Shown here one piece after another: positions 19,046 through 32,082 of a stretch of 64,000 bases of DNA; the first letter of the stretch is position 1; each line of letters begins with the position of its first letter. The notes under the pieces are model-generated. The model did not search any database. It was not told the DNA's origin and worked only from the letters and a program-made list of their open reading frames with translations. Origin of the DNA: Vibrio sp. Isolate32 (GTDB taxonomy: Bacteria; Pseudomonadota; Gammaproteobacteria; Enterobacterales; Vibrionaceae); contig NZ_JAKEUQ010000008.1 of assembly GCF_022397955.1 (NCBI RefSeq), positions 94,994 to 158,993 on the forward strand, read 5' to 3'. A program made the position numbers and the translations under genes.

Positions 19046-20062
19046 TTAGAAACCGTATTCTAGACCTACACGTACAAACATAGTCTTATCTGCTGCATTG
19101 TAGGCATCATGTTGGCCTACACGTACATACGGTACAAAACCATTATGAGCGTACATTAACTGACCAGAAAGAACCTCATCAGCATCATCCTGTTTAGCTC
19201 CTTCGATTTTAGAGTCTAAATTAGCAGCGTAACCCAGCTTGAATCCCCACGGACCAGACCAGTATTGCCCGATTAGAGAGAATTGACCTTGCTCAGCAGA
19301 CTTGCCTACGTAATCGTCATCTTTAGCTTCACCATCACTATACTTATAAGCACCCGCTAAGCCGAAACCAGCAGGTAGAGGCAATTCAAAACCAACAATG
19401 TAAGCAGAAGTATCTACTGTACCGCCAGCGAATGAAGAGTTGCTTTCGAAGCCGCCGTGAACAGTCACAACATCAGAGAAGTTGTAGTGTGCTGAAGCGC
19501 CAACATGGTTTGAATCTTTAGTATCTTTATCGCCACGACCAACAGAAACACTGTAAGTGAAGCCACCAAATGCTGGAGAGTCGTAACGTGCAATATCACC
19601 TTTACGATCGTAGTGAGCTTTAACATCACCACCCCAGTCAAATACACGACCTAGACCTGGGTTAGAGTATGGCCAATCGACGATTTCGTATAGAGGAGTA
19701 AGCATACGGCCGAAACGTACTTTACCCCAGTCGCCTTGAAGACCTAAGAAAGTGTCACGAGCGCCTAGCGTAGAACCAGTACCGTCTTCACCTACGTAGC
19801 CAGATTCAATTTGCATGAAAACGTTCACGTTATCGAACATATCTTTGCTTGCGCGGAAACCGATACGTGATTCATTCTCGTAATCGTAACCGTTGCTATC
19901 TTCTTGATAAAATGCAGAGATTGCTGCCACACCGTATGCTTGCACGTTAAAATCAGAGATAACACCTACTTGTGAACTCTCTGAACCTGTAGCCATTGCG
20001 CCTGTCGATAAAAGTGCAACCGTTGCACCTAATAGAGTACGTTTAAAAAATTTGTTTTCCAT
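19046..20062 (-). CDS. Outer-membrane general porin (OmpU/OmpC-like, Gram-negative porin family)
   Basis: A 338-residue precursor with a clear signal peptide (TLLGATVALLSTGAMA, cleavage near residue 25). The mature chain has alternating beta strands typical of 16-strand trimeric porins, the L3-region segment RFGRMLTPLYEIVDWPYSNPG, and ends in GLEYGF with the terminal Phe needed for assembly by BAM. It would let small hydrophilic solutes through the outer membrane. It is related to but cannot be equated with OmpU; ToxR control, known for OmpU, is only a guess here. Confidence 0.88.
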   Translation of the reverse strand: MENKFFKRTLLGATVALLSTGAMATGSESSQVGVISDFNVQAYGVAAISAFYQEDSNGYDYENESRIGFRASKDMFDNVNVFMQIESGYVGEDGTGSTLGARDTFLGLQGDWGKVRFGRMLTPLYEIVDWPYSNPGLGRVFDWGGDVKAHYDRKGDIARYDSPAFGGFTYSVSVGRGDKDTKDSNHVGASAHYNFSDVVTVHGGFESNSSFAGGTVDTSAYIVGFELPLPAGFGLAGAYKYSDGEAKDDDYVGKSAEQGQFSLIGQYWSGPWGFKLGYAANLDSKIEGAKQDDADEVLSGQLMYAHNGFVPYVRVGQHDAYNAADKTMFVRVGLEYGF

Positions 20063-20586
20063 GGAATAAAACTCCTAAAAATGGATATAGCTGTCTAAAT
20101 ATTTCCCACCTAAAGTTGGCCGCCGTAGAGAGAAATACCTTTTCTTGTTTGAGAACCCTAAACTCGAATTCTCTATTTCCTTTCTGGTTATACACATCGT
20201 GTGCATCCATGGCATTAAGACTAACTTCGCCCTCAAAAAGATCAACGAGAACTTAATTTTCATCTAAAAAAATATGAGTTAGTGCAAATTTACCATCTAC
20301 TTAGTGATCCAGATCCATAAATCAAAAAGGCCACACACAATAACAACTAAAACAATATAAAACAGTAACTTAAATATAACTGCCTTTTGTGAAAATAGAT
20401 ATGACTCGCATTTATGGTGCAGCTAGAACGCTATTTTATTAATGTTGAGCACCGTCACTGTCCTGATTCTATAGTTCGTATAGGAACAAAATTCTCAACA
20501 ATTAAAAAGCCACCATTTTTATAGCAAATACAAAAAAGGCACTCCCTTAAAAGGAGTGCCTTTGAGCTTTTTTTACCTGAATTTAC
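20063..20586. other. Long leader and promoter region of the porin gene
   Basis: A 524-bp AT-rich spacer. Its left part must hold the porin promoter and 5' leader; its right part holds the ligA terminator (20,535-20,563). A 62-codon frame ends 12 bases before the porin ATG but has no protein character. I see no certain small RNA. Confidence 0.45.
20535..20563 (-). terminator. Terminator of ligA
   Basis: An 11-bp perfect stem (AAAGGCACTCC with GGAGTGCCTTT) and seven-base loop; on the minus strand a run of six T follows. Confidence 0.88.
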
Positions 20587-22653
<2,067 letters not shown>

Positions 22654-22691
22654 CTATAAATATAGATTATTTACAAGGCTAAACAATACGG

Positions 22692-23759
22692 CTAAGCATT
22701 CGTCGCCGTCATAAAGTCTCGGATTTGCTTGCGATAGTCAGATAAACGATTTGGCGTCATTAAGTTACGTGACTCATCCAATACGTTTCCGCCCATATCG
22801 TCGGCAATTTTCTGTGCTGCACTCAGCATCACATTGAAGTTTTGATCAGCTTGACCGTAACAAGGTAGCGTCATGAAGAATGAAATACCTTTGGTCGTAA
22901 AGTCAGCAGGATCATCATGCTCAAGAGTACCAGGCTGCATCATATTTGCGACACTGAAGATAACCTTAGGCTCGTCAGCTGATTGTGCAAAGCAGTGGTA
23001 AATAGACATCTCACCATAAGTTAGGCCGTTGTTTTCCATGCTGCGGAAAAGTTCAGTTCCAACGAACGGGATCTCTCCGGCACAGTGAACATTAAGGACA
23101 ATAACCTCTAAGCCTAACTCTTCATCTTGCTTTGTTTCTTCAACAGGAGCTGCTGCTTGTGGAGCAACACTCTCTTTAGCTGCGAATGGTTCACTTGCAG
23201 TAAAAGTTTGTTGTGAAACCACTGGCTCGCTTGCGACTATTGGTTCAGCAACTTGTTCGGCTTCAACGTCTTCAAAAGAGCCGTACTGCTCTTTAAAACC
23301 TGCATGATTTTCTTTTTGTTCGTCAGTCAACTCAAAGCTTTGAACTTCAGGCTCAACACCCTTCTCTTCCACAATCACTTCAGGTTCACTTTCAACCGTA
23401 ATTGGGTCTTCGACGCTAAAAGAAGGAAGCTCATTCAATTCGATGTCATCTTCGTAAACTTCTTTCGATTGCGGCGCTGTTAGCGGATCTGAATCGATCA
23501 AAGGATCGATTTCAGATGGTGAAACAACAAAATCCGGCTCTTTACGTTCTTTTCGGATTATCTCAAAACCATCTTCTGGGGCAAATGAACGGTTTGGAAT
23601 AGTTTCGGCTTCATCTAAGCTGTCGTTATCAAGCTTACCAAGCGGCTTATCACCAAACTTTGCTTTCCCTTCTTTTTTACTCGTCCATAGACCATGGAAC
23701 AATAATGCGGCGATAGCTAATGCGCCAACAATAATGAGTACAAATCGCAATTCCTGCAT
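22692..23759 (-). CDS. zipA: Cell division protein ZipA
   Basis: Tethers FtsZ to the inner membrane at the division site. The 355-residue protein has an N-terminal membrane helix (about 5-25, [20 protein letters not shown]), a long acidic, Pro/Glu/Val-rich linker (about 50-215) and the C-terminal ZipA domain that binds the FtsZ tail (about 220-350, [18 protein letters not shown] onward). The linker is of low complexity, as in other ZipA proteins. Divergent from cysZ, as in E. coli. Confidence 0.95.
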   Translation of the reverse strand: MQELRFVLIIVGALAIAALLFHGLWTSKKEGKAKFGDKPLGKLDNDSLDEAETIPNRSFAPEDGFEIIRKERKEPDFVVSPSEIDPLIDSDPLTAPQSKEVYEDDIELNELPSFSVEDPITVESEPEVIVEEKGVEPEVQSFELTDEQKENHAGFKEQYGSFEDVEAEQVAEPIVASEPVVSQQTFTASEPFAAKESVAPQAAAPVEETKQDEELGLEVIVLNVHCAGEIPFVGTELFRSMENNGLTYGEMSIYHCFAQSADEPKVIFSVANMMQPGTLEHDDPADFTTKGISFFMTLPCYGQADQNFNVMLSAAQKIADDMGGNVLDESRNLMTPNRLSDYRKQIRDFMTATNA

Positions 23760-23987
23760 TTTTCGCTCTCAGCTTTCTTAGTCAACTAGCTATAACACGC
23801 TGTCACTAAGTTGGGTTAATTTGGCTAATCTCACTACTCTATCAAAAGTAGCCACTGTTTTAGAACAACTTAATACAATTAGTTCCTTACATGGTGTGAT
23901 TTTCACCACGCTTTTTTTCTTAATTTCGGTCGAGTACACTATACATGTTTGCTATTTAACCAAATTCACATGTGAGCTAATTTAAAT

Positions 23988-24746
23988 ATGACTATTGAAC
24001 CTGTTCCCCGCTCCGGCTTTGGCTATTTTATTTTCGGAATAAAAATTGCTTTATCACCGAGCATTCGTAAGTTTGTACTCATGCCACTTATCGCAAACGT
24101 GTTACTCGTTGGTGGTGCTTTATTTTATATCTTCTCCAACCTAAACACTTGGATTGAGGGTTGGATTGGTGCATTGCCAAGCTTCTTGTCGTGGTTGTCA
24201 TATATTTTATGGCCATTACTTATGTTAACCGTCTTGGCCACTTTCTCGTATTTCTTTAGTACGCTCGCTAACTTCATTGCGGCACCTTTCAATGGCTTGC
24301 TAGCAGAAAAAGTCGAAGAGTTACTTAGTGGCAAAAAAGTCAATGACGATGGTTTACTTGATGTTATAAAAGATACCCCGCGTATATTAGCGAGAGAATG
24401 GCGCAAGCTTGTCTACGTTCTGCCAAAAGCGATCGGTTTATTCCTACTTTTGTTAATTCCAGCACTAGGGCAAACCGTTGCACCGTTTTTATGGTTCATT
24501 TTCACAGCATGGATGTTAGCGATTCAATACGCCGACTACCCATTCGATAACCATAAAATCAAGTTCGATGACATGAGAAACAATTTGAAACAAAAACAAG
24601 GTAAAAGCTATAGCTTTGGTGCACTTGTTTCAGTGTTCACCACAATTCCCGTTCTTAACCTCATCGTAATGCCCGTTGCCGTTTGCGGCGCGACGGCAAT
24701 GTGGGTTGCTGAGTTTAAAGAGCAAGTTCAACGTTCTCGTCTATAA
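23988..24746 (+). CDS. cysZ: Sulfate uptake membrane protein CysZ
   Basis: A 252-residue inner-membrane protein of the CysZ (EI24-like) family, a sulfate permease feeding cysteine synthesis. Features are RSGFGYFIFGIKIALSP near the start, four long membrane segments and the loop NFIAAPFNGLLAEKVEELL. The adjacency zipA / cysZ / cysK matches E. coli. Confidence 0.94.
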   Translation: MTIEPVPRSGFGYFIFGIKIALSPSIRKFVLMPLIANVLLVGGALFYIFSNLNTWIEGWIGALPSFLSWLSYILWPLLMLTVLATFSYFFSTLANFIAAPFNGLLAEKVEELLSGKKVNDDGLLDVIKDTPRILAREWRKLVYVLPKAIGLFLLLLIPALGQTVAPFLWFIFTAWMLAIQYADYPFDNHKIKFDDMRNNLKQKQGKSYSFGALVSVFTTIPVLNLIVMPVAVCGATAMWVAEFKEQVQRSRL

Positions 24747-24769
24747 CCCTGCTTACACTTCCTAGCTTT

Positions 24770-24808
24770 GCCTATCTTTTTGAAGTTCTGATTTCAATAA
24801 AGATAGGC
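24770..24808. repeat. Inverted repeat after cysZ
   Basis: GCCTATCTTT and AAAGATAGGC form a perfect 10-bp pair 19 bases apart, 24 bases after cysZ. No T-run follows, so it is not a classical terminator; it may be a weak terminator or RNA-stabilising hairpin. Confidence 0.5.
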
Positions 24809-24970
24809 GTAAATTTTACTACATCTCTATATGATATAACTTTTTAGTCCTTTTACCTTTTTTTCAACTTGTTTAATCTAAATTCAAGCTGAACAAACAT
24901 CGAAAGACACTAGACGGTAAAATGATTGATATACTACGTTTAGTTCTGTCATTAAATGAAGGAATATCGC

Positions 24971-25939
24971 ATGAGCAAGATCTACGAAGACAACACACTA
25001 ACGATTGGTAACACACCTCTTGTCCGCCTTAACAAAGTAAGCAAAGGTAACGTCCTAGCTAAGATCGAAGCTCGCAACCCAAGCTTCAGCGTTAAGTGTC
25101 GTATCGGTTCAAACATGATCTGGGAAGCAGAAAAAGCAGGTAAACTTAAGCCAGGCATCGAGCTTGTTGAACCGACTAGTGGTAACACAGGTGTTGCACT
25201 TGCATTCGTAGCAGCAGCGCGAGGTTACAAACTAACGCTAACTATGCCTGAGTCAATGAGCCTAGAACGTCGTAAGCTGCTTAAAGCGCTTGGCGCAAAT
25301 TTAGTGTTAACTGAAGCACCAAAAGGCATGAATGGTGCAATTGCAAAAGCAGAAGAGATTGTTGCTTCAAATCCAAGTAAATACCTATTACTACAACAGT
25401 TCAACAACCCAGCTAACCCACAGATTCACGAGCAGACGACTGGTCCTGAAATTTGGGAAGCAACAGACGGCGAAATCGACGTGTTTGTTGCGGGTGTTGG
25501 TACTGGCGGTACTATCACTGGTACAAGTCGTTACATTAAAGGTGAAAAAGGTAAAGCGATCACTTCAGTAGCGGTTGAACCAGCGGAGTCTCCAGTGATT
25601 GCACAGGCACTTGCAGGCGAAGAAATCAAACCAGCTCCACACAAAATTCAAGGTATCGGTGCAGGTTTCATCCCTGGAAACCTAGATTTAGAGATTATTG
25701 ACCGTGTTGAATCGGTAACTTCTGAAGAAGCGATTGAGATGGCTCAACGCCTAATGAAAGAAGAAGGTATTCTTGCAGGTATCTCATCTGGCGCGGCAGT
25801 TGTAGCAGCGAACAGAATCGCAGAACTACCTGAATTTGCAGGAAAAAATATCGTTACCGTACTGCCAAGCTCTGGTGAGCGTTACCTAAGTACAGCCCTA
25901 TTTGCTGGCATCTTTACGGAAAAAGAGAACCAACAATAA
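24971..25939 (+). CDS. cysK: Cysteine synthase A (O-acetylserine sulfhydrylase)
   Basis: PLP enzyme making L-cysteine from O-acetylserine and sulfide. The Schiff-base lysine is K42 in [11 protein letters not shown], the PLP phosphate loop [12 protein letters not shown] lies around 176-187, and the substrate loop [11 protein letters not shown] around 66-76. The NPSFSVK form and 322 residues fit CysK rather than CysM. I use the ATG at 24,971, preceded by GAAGGAA; the upstream frame from 24,956 overlaps that site. A separate promoter is likely, given the 224-bp gap after cysZ. Confidence 0.96.
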   Translation: MSKIYEDNTLTIGNTPLVRLNKVSKGNVLAKIEARNPSFSVKCRIGSNMIWEAEKAGKLKPGIELVEPTSGNTGVALAFVAAARGYKLTLTMPESMSLERRKLLKALGANLVLTEAPKGMNGAIAKAEEIVASNPSKYLLLQQFNNPANPQIHEQTTGPEIWEATDGEIDVFVAGVGTGGTITGTSRYIKGEKGKAITSVAVEPAESPVIAQALAGEEIKPAPHKIQGIGAGFIPGNLDLEIIDRVESVTSEEAIEMAQRLMKEEGILAGISSGAAVVAANRIAELPEFAGKNIVTVLPSSGERYLSTALFAGIFTEKENQQ

Positions 25940-26240
25940 TATGTGGTCAAATCAATTTTTCGTCCAAAAAGGCCCCGTTTAGGGGCTTTTTTGTTGATCC
26001 CTGCCCCACCTTTGGTAATATCGGGTCTGTTTTATTTTTCGCTTCAAAATAAAAGAAGCAATAAGCAAATTCTGAAAGTCATGAGTACTCAAAAAAAGAT
26101 GACCATGGCTGGATAAAAATTGATAACCAGTCTAAGTTCTAACACGAACATGGCGTACTACTCTCTAGCGCATTTAGGCTAAAGCAGTTAAGCTAATCTG
26201 GTTACAAACTTACAAAAAATAAATTAATTGGGGTATAAAA
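25940..26240. other. Spacer between cysK and ptsH
   Basis: About 300 bases with the cysK terminator at its left and, presumably, the pts promoter(s) at its right. No gene-like frame or RNA gene is evident. Confidence 0.45.
25967..25991 (+). terminator. Terminator of cysK
   Basis: A 10-bp stem with one G-U pair (AAAAGGCCCC with GGGGCTTTT plus T), five-base loop and T-run. Confidence 0.85.
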
Positions 26241-26498
26241 ATGTACGAGAAGCAAGTAGAAATCACAGCAGAAAACGGTCTTCACACTCGTCCAGCTGCA
26301 CAGTTCGTTAAAGAAGCAAAATCTTTCGACGCTGACATCACAGTGACTTCTAACGGCAAAAGCGCTAGCGCGAAAAGCCTGTTCAAACTACAAACTTTAG
26401 GCCTAGTGAAAGGTACTAACGTTACTATTTCAGCTGAAGGCCCTCAAGCTCAGCAAGCCGTAGACCACCTAGTTGCTCTTATGGATCAACTACACTAA
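26241..26498 (+). CDS. ptsH: PTS phosphocarrier protein HPr
   Basis: The 85-residue small carrier of the sugar phosphotransferase system. It takes phosphate from enzyme I on H15 ([11 protein letters not shown]) and passes it to the sugar-specific EIIA proteins. Ser46 is in place in the SAKSLFKLQ segment. Same length as E. coli HPr. First gene of ptsH-ptsI-crr. Confidence 0.97.
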   Translation: MYEKQVEITAENGLHTRPAAQFVKEAKSFDADITVTSNGKSASAKSLFKLQTLGLVKGTNVTISAEGPQAQQAVDHLVALMDQLH

Positions 26499-26634
26499 TA
26501 CGGTCTCCTTCTTTCAAAGCCATTTTGCATAGCAAAGTGGCTTTGTTCGAAGTAGATAGCAATAAGCGCGGCATTAGTCGACGACTTAAAGTCACACATT
26601 CTCCCGTTTACAGTTGAACAACTAAGGTAAGGCT

Positions 26635-28359
26635 ATGATTTCAGGCATCCTAGCATCTCCTGGTATTGCTTTCGGTAAAGCACTACTACTTCAAGAAGAT
26701 GAAATTGTCCTAAACACTCAATCTATCTCAGATGATCAAGTTGAAGCAGAAGTTCAGCGTTTCTTTGACGCTCGTAACAAATCTTCTCAACAACTTGAAG
26801 TTGTAAAGCAAAAAGCACTTGAAACTTTTGGCGAAGAAAAAGAAGCAATCTTTGAAGGCCACATCATGCTGCTTGAAGATGAAGAGCTAGAAGAAGAGAT
26901 TTTAGCACTCATCAAGAAAGACAAAATGCACGCAGACAACGCGATCCACACTGTGATCGAAGAGCAAGCTTGTGCGCTTGAATCTCTTGATGATGAGTAC
27001 CTAAAAGAACGTGCAACTGATATCCGTGATATCGGTACTCGTTTCGTTAAAAATGCTCTAGGCATCAACATTGTGTCTCTATCAGACATCAACGAAGAAG
27101 TTATCCTAGTCGCTTACGATCTAACGCCATCTGAAACTGCACAAATCAACCTAGACTACGTTCTTGGTTTCGCTTGTGACATCGGCGGTCGTACATCTCA
27201 TACTTCAATCATGGCACGTTCTCTAGAGCTTCCCGCTATCGTTGGTACTAACGATATCACTAAGCAAGTTAAGAACGGCGACATGCTTGTGCTAGACGCG
27301 ATGAACAACAAGATCATCATCAACCCTTCTGAAGCTGAACTAGCAGAAGCTAAGAAAATCAAAGCAGATTTCGAAGCAGAAGCGGCTGAACTAGCAAAAC
27401 TAAAAGATTTGCATGCTGAAACTCTAGACGGCCACCGTGTAGAAGTTTGCGGCAACATCGGTACAGTGAAAGACTGTGACGGTATCCTGCGTAATGGCGG
27501 TGAAGGCGTTGGTCTGTACCGTACTGAATTCCTATTTATGGACCGTGACGCACTTCCTACTGAAGAAGAGCAATACGTTGCTTACAAAGAAGTAGCTGAA
27601 GCAATGAACGGTGAGTCAGTGATCATCCGTACTATGGATATCGGTGGCGATAAAGATCTTCCATACATGGATCTTCCACAAGAGATGAACCCTTTCCTAG
27701 GCTGGCGTGCAGTACGTATCAGCTTGGATCGTCGTGAAATCCTACGTGACCAACTACGCGGTATCCTACGTGCATCTGCACACGGTAAACTGCGTATCAT
27801 GTTCCCAATGATCATTTCTGTTGAAGAGATCCGTGAACTGAAACAAGCAATCGAAGAGTACAAAGCTGAACTTCGCGCTGAGGGCCTAGCTTTCGATGAA
27901 GAAATCGAAATCGGCGTAATGGTTGAGACTCCAGCAGCTGCTGCAATCGCACACCACCTAGCGAAAGAAGTATCTTTCTTCTCTATCGGTACTAACGACC
28001 TAACGCAATACACTCTTGCGGTAGACCGTGGTAACGAAATGATTTCTCACCTATACAACCCGCTATCTCCTGCTGTTCTTACAGTAATCAAGCAAGTGAT
28101 CGACGCATCACACGCTGAAGGTAAGTGGACTGGTATGTGTGGTGAGCTTGCTGGTGATGAGCGTGCAACACTTCTTCTTCTTGGAATGGGCCTAGATGAG
28201 TTCTCTATGAGCGGCATCTCTATCCCTAAAGTTAAGAAAGTAATCCGTAACTCTAACTTCGCAGAAGTTAAAGCTATGGCTGACGAAGCACTATCTCTAC
28301 CTACAGCTGCTGAAATTGAAGCTTGCGTAGAAAAATTCATCGCTGAGAAATCTCAGTAA
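26635..28359 (+). CDS. ptsI: PTS enzyme I (phosphoenolpyruvate-protein phosphotransferase)
   Basis: Starts the PTS phosphorelay by taking phosphate from PEP. The 574-residue protein has the HPr-binding N-terminal domain, the phosphorylated H189 in [13 protein letters not shown], and the C-terminal TIM barrel with [35 protein letters not shown] and the active-site cysteine in GMCGELAGD. Numbering of H189 agrees with E. coli EI. The ptsH-ptsI gap of 136 bp is longer than usual for an operon. Confidence 0.97.
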   Translation: MISGILASPGIAFGKALLLQEDEIVLNTQSISDDQVEAEVQRFFDARNKSSQQLEVVKQKALETFGEEKEAIFEGHIMLLEDEELEEEILALIKKDKMHADNAIHTVIEEQACALESLDDEYLKERATDIRDIGTRFVKNALGINIVSLSDINEEVILVAYDLTPSETAQINLDYVLGFACDIGGRTSHTSIMARSLELPAIVGTNDITKQVKNGDMLVLDAMNNKIIINPSEAELAEAKKIKADFEAEAAELAKLKDLHAETLDGHRVEVCGNIGTVKDCDGILRNGGEGVGLYRTEFLFMDRDALPTEEEQYVAYKEVAEAMNGESVIIRTMDIGGDKDLPYMDLPQEMNPFLGWRAVRISLDRREILRDQLRGILRASAHGKLRIMFPMIISVEEIRELKQAIEEYKAELRAEGLAFDEEIEIGVMVETPAAAAIAHHLAKEVSFFSIGTNDLTQYTLAVDRGNEMISHLYNPLSPAVLTVIKQVIDASHAEGKWTGMCGELAGDERATLLLLGMGLDEFSMSGISIPKVKKVIRNSNFAEVKAMADEALSLPTAAEIEACVEKFIAEKSQ

Positions 28360-28379
28360 TCGCCAAATTCTTAATAAAG

Positions 28380-28405
28380 TTAGACGGCTAAAAATAGTCG
28401 TCTAA
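28380..28405 (+). terminator. Intercistronic hairpin between ptsI and crr
   Basis: TTAGACGGCT pairs with AGTCGTCTAA (one G-U) around an AAAAAT loop, followed by TTTGTT. Likely a partial terminator or mRNA-processing hairpin that adjusts crr expression relative to ptsHI. Confidence 0.5.
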
Positions 28406-28465
28406 TTTGTTAGATTGGTATAGTATATTCTACAGAATAAAACTAAACGTTAGGAGCATGACACA

Positions 28466-28975
28466 ATGGGTCTGTTTGACAAACTGAAAAAGCTTGTATC
28501 TGATGACAGCGCTGATGCTGGTGCAATCGAAATCATCGCACCTCTTTCTGGTGAAATCGTAAACATCGAAGATGTGCCAGATGTAGTTTTCGCCGAGAAA
28601 ATCGTTGGTGACGGCATCGCGATCAAACCAGCTGGCGACAAAATGGTAGCTCCAGTTAACGGTACTATCGGTAAGATCTTCGAAACTAACCACGCATTCT
28701 CTATCGAGTCTGACGACGGTGTTGAGCTTTTCGTTCACTTCGGTATCGATACTGTTGAACTTAAAGGCGAAGGCTTCACTCGCGTAGCTGAAGAAGGTCA
28801 ATCTGTTAAAGCTGGTGACACTATCATCACTTTCGACCTAGCGCTTCTAGAAGAGAAAGCAAAGTCTACGCTTACTCCAGTTGTTATCTCTAACATGGAC
28901 GAAATCAAGGAGCTGAACAAGCTTTCTGGTTCTGTAACTGTTGGCGAAACTCCAGTTCTTAAAGTAACTAAGTAA
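28466..28975 (+). CDS. crr: PTS glucose-specific enzyme IIA (EIIA-Glc)
   Basis: The 169-residue soluble IIA domain that hands phosphate to glucose-type EIIBC and, in its two phosphorylation states, controls adenylate cyclase and inducer exclusion. The two active-site histidines are H76 (ETNHAFSI) and H91 ([10 protein letters not shown]), equal to 75 and 90 in the E. coli numbering without Met. The ribosome site TAGGAG is strong. Third gene of the pts cluster and closed by a terminator. Confidence 0.97.
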   Translation: MGLFDKLKKLVSDDSADAGAIEIIAPLSGEIVNIEDVPDVVFAEKIVGDGIAIKPAGDKMVAPVNGTIGKIFETNHAFSIESDDGVELFVHFGIDTVELKGEGFTRVAEEGQSVKAGDTIITFDLALLEEKAKSTLTPVVISNMDEIKELNKLSGSVTVGETPVLKVTK

Positions 28976-29000
28976 TCTCGATTATTTATCTACTTTAATT

Positions 29001-29026
29001 AAAACGCTACCTAAGGGTGGCGTTTT
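29001..29026 (+). terminator. Terminator of crr
   Basis: AAAACGCTACC pairs with GGTGGCGTTTT (one G-U), TAAG loop, then further T. Confidence 0.88.
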
Positions 29027-29305
29027 TTGTGCCTGTCATATTTGTCTAGCTCCTTAAATCACAATACAATCTGCAACACCAACAAGCTCTACTAGCCTCC
29101 CTCAGTAAAACCAACCCTTGGTACCACTCTACTTTCTTATTAAACGGCATTCATTCCATTTTCGACATTGGAACTTAATGTTAAGTCACTTAGTGTGGTT
29201 CACAAGATGCAACAGCTCCCTGATATCTCGTTCCACTAGATTCTGGGATGACGCTAAAGACTTCGATTTAGGTAAACAATAGAGCAATACCACCTTATAA
29301 TCGCC

Positions 29306-29340
29306 ACTCCCTACAATGAGGAACGGCCATGATAGGGAGT
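29306..29340. repeat. Imperfect palindrome in the crr-flagellin spacer
   Basis: ACTCCCTA and TAGGGAGT are separated by 19 bases. It has the look of a REP-like extragenic element but only one copy is visible in this window. Confidence 0.35.
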
Positions 29341-29411
29341 CTCGCTTTTGCTCCTGCTTACCAACATTACACTTTTCCAAATACACCTTCGCCAAATCGC
29401 AGGCAATAAAA

Positions 29412-29429
29412 ACCCAGCCGAAGCTGGGT
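29412..29429 (-). terminator. Terminator of the downstream flagellin gene
   Basis: On the minus strand ACCCAGC-TTCG-GCTGGGT, a 7-bp stem with the very stable UUCG tetraloop, is followed by TTTTTATT, about 100 bases after the flagellin stop. Confidence 0.85.
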
Positions 29430-29528
29430 CTGTTTAGCGCTCATCTCTCACCACGAGCTAATTTGTGGAAGCCTAACGTTAACACTTATGATCAACCATG
29501 CTTATAGTCAACGCGGCCTTTCAATCGG

Positions 29529-30662
29529 TTAACCTAGTAGGCTAAGTGCCGAGTTCGGTGCTTGCTTCGCTTGAGCAAGAATCGAGCTTGAAGCTTGAGA
29601 AAGAATCTGAGACTTAGTCATCTGAGTCGTTTCTTTCGCGAAGTCGGTATCTTTAATACGGCTCTTAGATGCGTTAACGTTCTCGTTAATGTTATCTAAG
29701 TTGCTGATAGCGTGGTCGAAACGGTTTTGGAAAGCACCCAGCTCTGCACGGTGGCTGTCTACGTACTTAAGTGCTGCATCGATTACCGCTACAGACTCTT
29801 GTGCGCCACCAACAGATGTTACGTCGATAGTATCAACCGTTACGTCTTTAGCTGCTTGAATGCCTAGCTCACCTGCAAGACCGCCAGAGAAAGACACATC
29901 GCCGCTCACTTTGTTGTTACCAGTGAACATTTGTAGCTTGCCGTCTTCAGTTACAGACGCTTTGACAGAATCTTGTTGACCATTGATGTAGGTTGCTAGC
30001 TCTTCGATGTCGTCGCCCGCTTTTGCGCTGATATCGATTTCTTGTGCTTGACCGAAGTTATCTGTGAACGACAGTTTTAGGTCGTTTGAACCCGCTTGTA
30101 CGTTCCAGTCTTTGTCTTTAGCGTTCTCAGTTTGGTAGCTCTTACCACCCATCTGAGCGTTATCAGAGCGCATATCTTTCAGGTTCAGCATTACCGCTTC
30201 GCCGTTATCCGCACCGATTTGGAATGATTGTGTTCCGTAAGTACCGTTAAGCAGCTTGTTACCACCAAAAGACGTCGTTTCCGCGATACGGTTTAGCTCG
30301 TCGTTCAGTGCTGTTACTTCTTCTTGAATCGCTACGCGCTCAGCTTTTGAGTTTGAGCCGTTTGAAGATTGTAGAGAAAGATCACGCATACGTTGCAGGA
30401 TGTTGGTTGTCTCGTTCATTGCACCTTCAGCGGTTTGTGCAATAGAGATACCATCGTTCGCGTTACGAACAGCAACGTCTAAGCCGCGGCTCTGAACGTT
30501 CAAACGGTTAGAGATTTGTAGGCCCGCAGCGTCATCTTTTGCGCTGTTGATTTTAGAGCCAGAAGCTAGACGCTCCATTGATGTTTGTTGTGCGCTGTTT
30601 GCGTTGTTTAGGTAACGTTGCGCAGTCATCGCTGAAACGTTGGTATTTACATTCACTGCCAT
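29529..30662 (-). CDS. Polar flagellin (downstream copy)
   Basis: A 377-residue flagellin of the sheathed polar flagellum. It has the conserved N-terminal D0/D1 helices ([36 protein letters not shown]), a variable middle and the conserved C-terminal helices ending in ALSLLG. I start at 30,662 ([10 protein letters not shown]) because GGAG lies 7 bases upstream and the family always begins this way; the 19 extra codons upstream are not flagellin. It has its own sigma-28 promoter. Which of the Vibrio fla letters it deserves cannot be settled from this window alone. Confidence 0.94.
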   Translation of the reverse strand: MAVNVNTNVSAMTAQRYLNNANSAQQTSMERLASGSKINSAKDDAAGLQISNRLNVQSRGLDVAVRNANDGISIAQTAEGAMNETTNILQRMRDLSLQSSNGSNSKAERVAIQEEVTALNDELNRIAETTSFGGNKLLNGTYGTQSFQIGADNGEAVMLNLKDMRSDNAQMGGKSYQTENAKDKDWNVQAGSNDLKLSFTDNFGQAQEIDISAKAGDDIEELATYINGQQDSVKASVTEDGKLQMFTGNNKVSGDVSFSGGLAGELGIQAAKDVTVDTIDVTSVGGAQESVAVIDAALKYVDSHRAELGAFQNRFDHAISNLDNINENVNASKSRIKDTDFAKETTQMTKSQILSQASSSILAQAKQAPNSALSLLG

Positions 30663-30743
30663 GGTGATTTCTCCAATTGATTTTCCGGTATTGCGGTTTC
30701 CGACGTCTCGGAAAACCAAGTAGTTCTCTCAAAGTTACTTTTA

Positions 30744-30770
30744 ATAACGGCGTAATTGGCGAAACCTTTA
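30744..30770 (-). promoter_or_regulatory. Sigma-28 (FliA) promoter of the downstream flagellin
   Basis: On the minus strand: TAAAGGTT, 11-base spacer, GCCGTTAT, against the consensus TAAAGTTT-N11-GCCGATAA. It lies about 80 bases before the flagellin ATG. Confidence 0.75.
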
Positions 30771-30903
30771 GGAAAAAAACAATAAAATTAAAGAAATAGC
30801 GATAAAGGATAGGAAAGCGTGACTGGTAGTAAAATTATCAAAAAAAGATAAGAAAAACGCTAAAGTTGTCGAGAAGTCAGTCGAGCGAGGTTTTGTGTTT
30901 TTA

Positions 30904-32037
30904 TTAACCTAATAAGGTTAAAGCAAGATTTGGCGCTTGCTTCGCTTGAGCCAGAATGGTGGTGCTCACTTGCTGCAGAATTTGCTGCTTTAGCATTTGA
31001 GTGGTTTCCTTGGCGTAGTCGGTATCTTTGATTCGACTGTTTGAAGTCGCCAAGTTTTCATGAACGTTTTCAAGGTTGTTAATGGCGTGGTCAAAGCGGT
31101 TTTGCATTGCACCTAGTTCAGAGCGATGGCTATCCACATACTTCATCGCAGTATCTAAAATAGAGACAGCACGCTGTGCTCCACCCACATCCGTAACATT
31201 GATGTCATTCACCGATTCATAGTAACCCGCCGACATCGACAACTCACTAGCGAGTGAACCAGAGAAAGAGATGGTGCCTGAAGTATCTTCACCAGACATG
31301 TAAATCTGAAGCTGTCCATCATCATTAACCGAAGCTGAGACCAGTTCCGTTTGACCATTGATGTAGGTCGCCAACTCTTCAATGTCGTCGCCAACTTTCG
31401 CATTAATGTTGATCTCTTGAGGCTGACCAAAACGATCGGTAAACGACATCGTCATATCATTTTGATTTGATTTCACTGCCCACGAGTCATTGGCCATGCC
31501 ATTCGCGACATAACTAAAACCGCCCATGTTGATGTCATCGGTACGCATGCTTTTGAGACCGATTTGCACCGCCTCGCCTGAGCTGCCACCAATCTGAAAC
31601 GACGTGCTACCAAAGCTACCATTGAGGAGTTTTTTGCCACCAAAAGAAGTGGTCTCTGCAATACGATTCAGCTCATCGTTTAGTGCGGTGATCTCTTCTT
31701 GAATGGCCGTTCTTTCCGACTGACTGTTCGAACCATTACTCGCTTGCAGTGACAGGTCACGCATACGTTGCATGATATTAGTGGTTTCGTTCATCGCGCC
31801 TTCGGCAGTTTGCATAATGGATATACCATCATTCGCATTGCGAACAGCGACATCAATACCACTCATCTGCGCCTCTAGACGGTTGGAGATTTGTAGACCT
31901 GCAGCGTCGTCTTTGGCACTATTAATACGACTCCCTGAAGCCAAGCGCTCCAAAGATTGGGTCAGCATATTATTGGCATTAGAGAGATTCCTCTGAGCCA
32001 CCAACGCTGAGACATTAGTATTAACAGTTATAGCCAT
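30904..32037 (-). CDS. Polar flagellin (upstream copy)
   Basis: A second 377-residue flagellin with the same layout ([37 protein letters not shown]-terminal ALTLLG). It is collinear with the downstream copy without gaps in length but has diverged in the central surface region (about 150-290). The pair thus arose by tandem duplication. No terminator separates the genes, but each has its own sigma-28 promoter. In V. cholerae a DyP peroxidase gene likewise precedes flagellin genes. Confidence 0.94.
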   Translation of the reverse strand: MAITVNTNVSALVAQRNLSNANNMLTQSLERLASGSRINSAKDDAAGLQISNRLEAQMSGIDVAVRNANDGISIMQTAEGAMNETTNIMQRMRDLSLQASNGSNSQSERTAIQEEITALNDELNRIAETTSFGGKKLLNGSFGSTSFQIGGSSGEAVQIGLKSMRTDDINMGGFSYVANGMANDSWAVKSNQNDMTMSFTDRFGQPQEININAKVGDDIEELATYINGQTELVSASVNDDGQLQIYMSGEDTSGTISFSGSLASELSMSAGYYESVNDINVTDVGGAQRAVSILDTAMKYVDSHRSELGAMQNRFDHAINNLENVHENLATSNSRIKDTDYAKETTQMLKQQILQQVSTTILAQAKQAPNLALTLLG

Positions 32038-32082
32038 AGACCTTCACGTACAAAAAGATGAATTACACTTATGATTGCTTTT

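Larger units (their letters stand above)
28976..29528. other. 553-bp spacer between crr and the flagellin genes
   Basis: Holds the terminators of crr (29,001-29,026) and of the flagellin (29,412-29,429). Between them is a 69-codon minus-strand frame (29,186-29,395) and an inverted repeat ACTCCCTA / TAGGGAGT (29,306-29,340). The stretch may be a decayed dispersed element; I cannot confirm a gene. Confidence 0.4.

Noticed and set aside
20075..20263. 62-codon minus-strand frame ending just before the porin gene
   Set aside because: Lies in the expected porin leader; no protein character beyond a short hydrophobic start.
26787..28340. Several Ser-rich minus-strand frames inside ptsI
   Set aside because: They mirror the codon bias of ptsI (GAA/GAT runs read backwards) and are shadows.
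29186..29395. 69-codon minus-strand frame between crr and flagellin
   Set aside because: Downstream of the flagellin terminator with no promoter or ribosome site that I can support; kept only as an observation.
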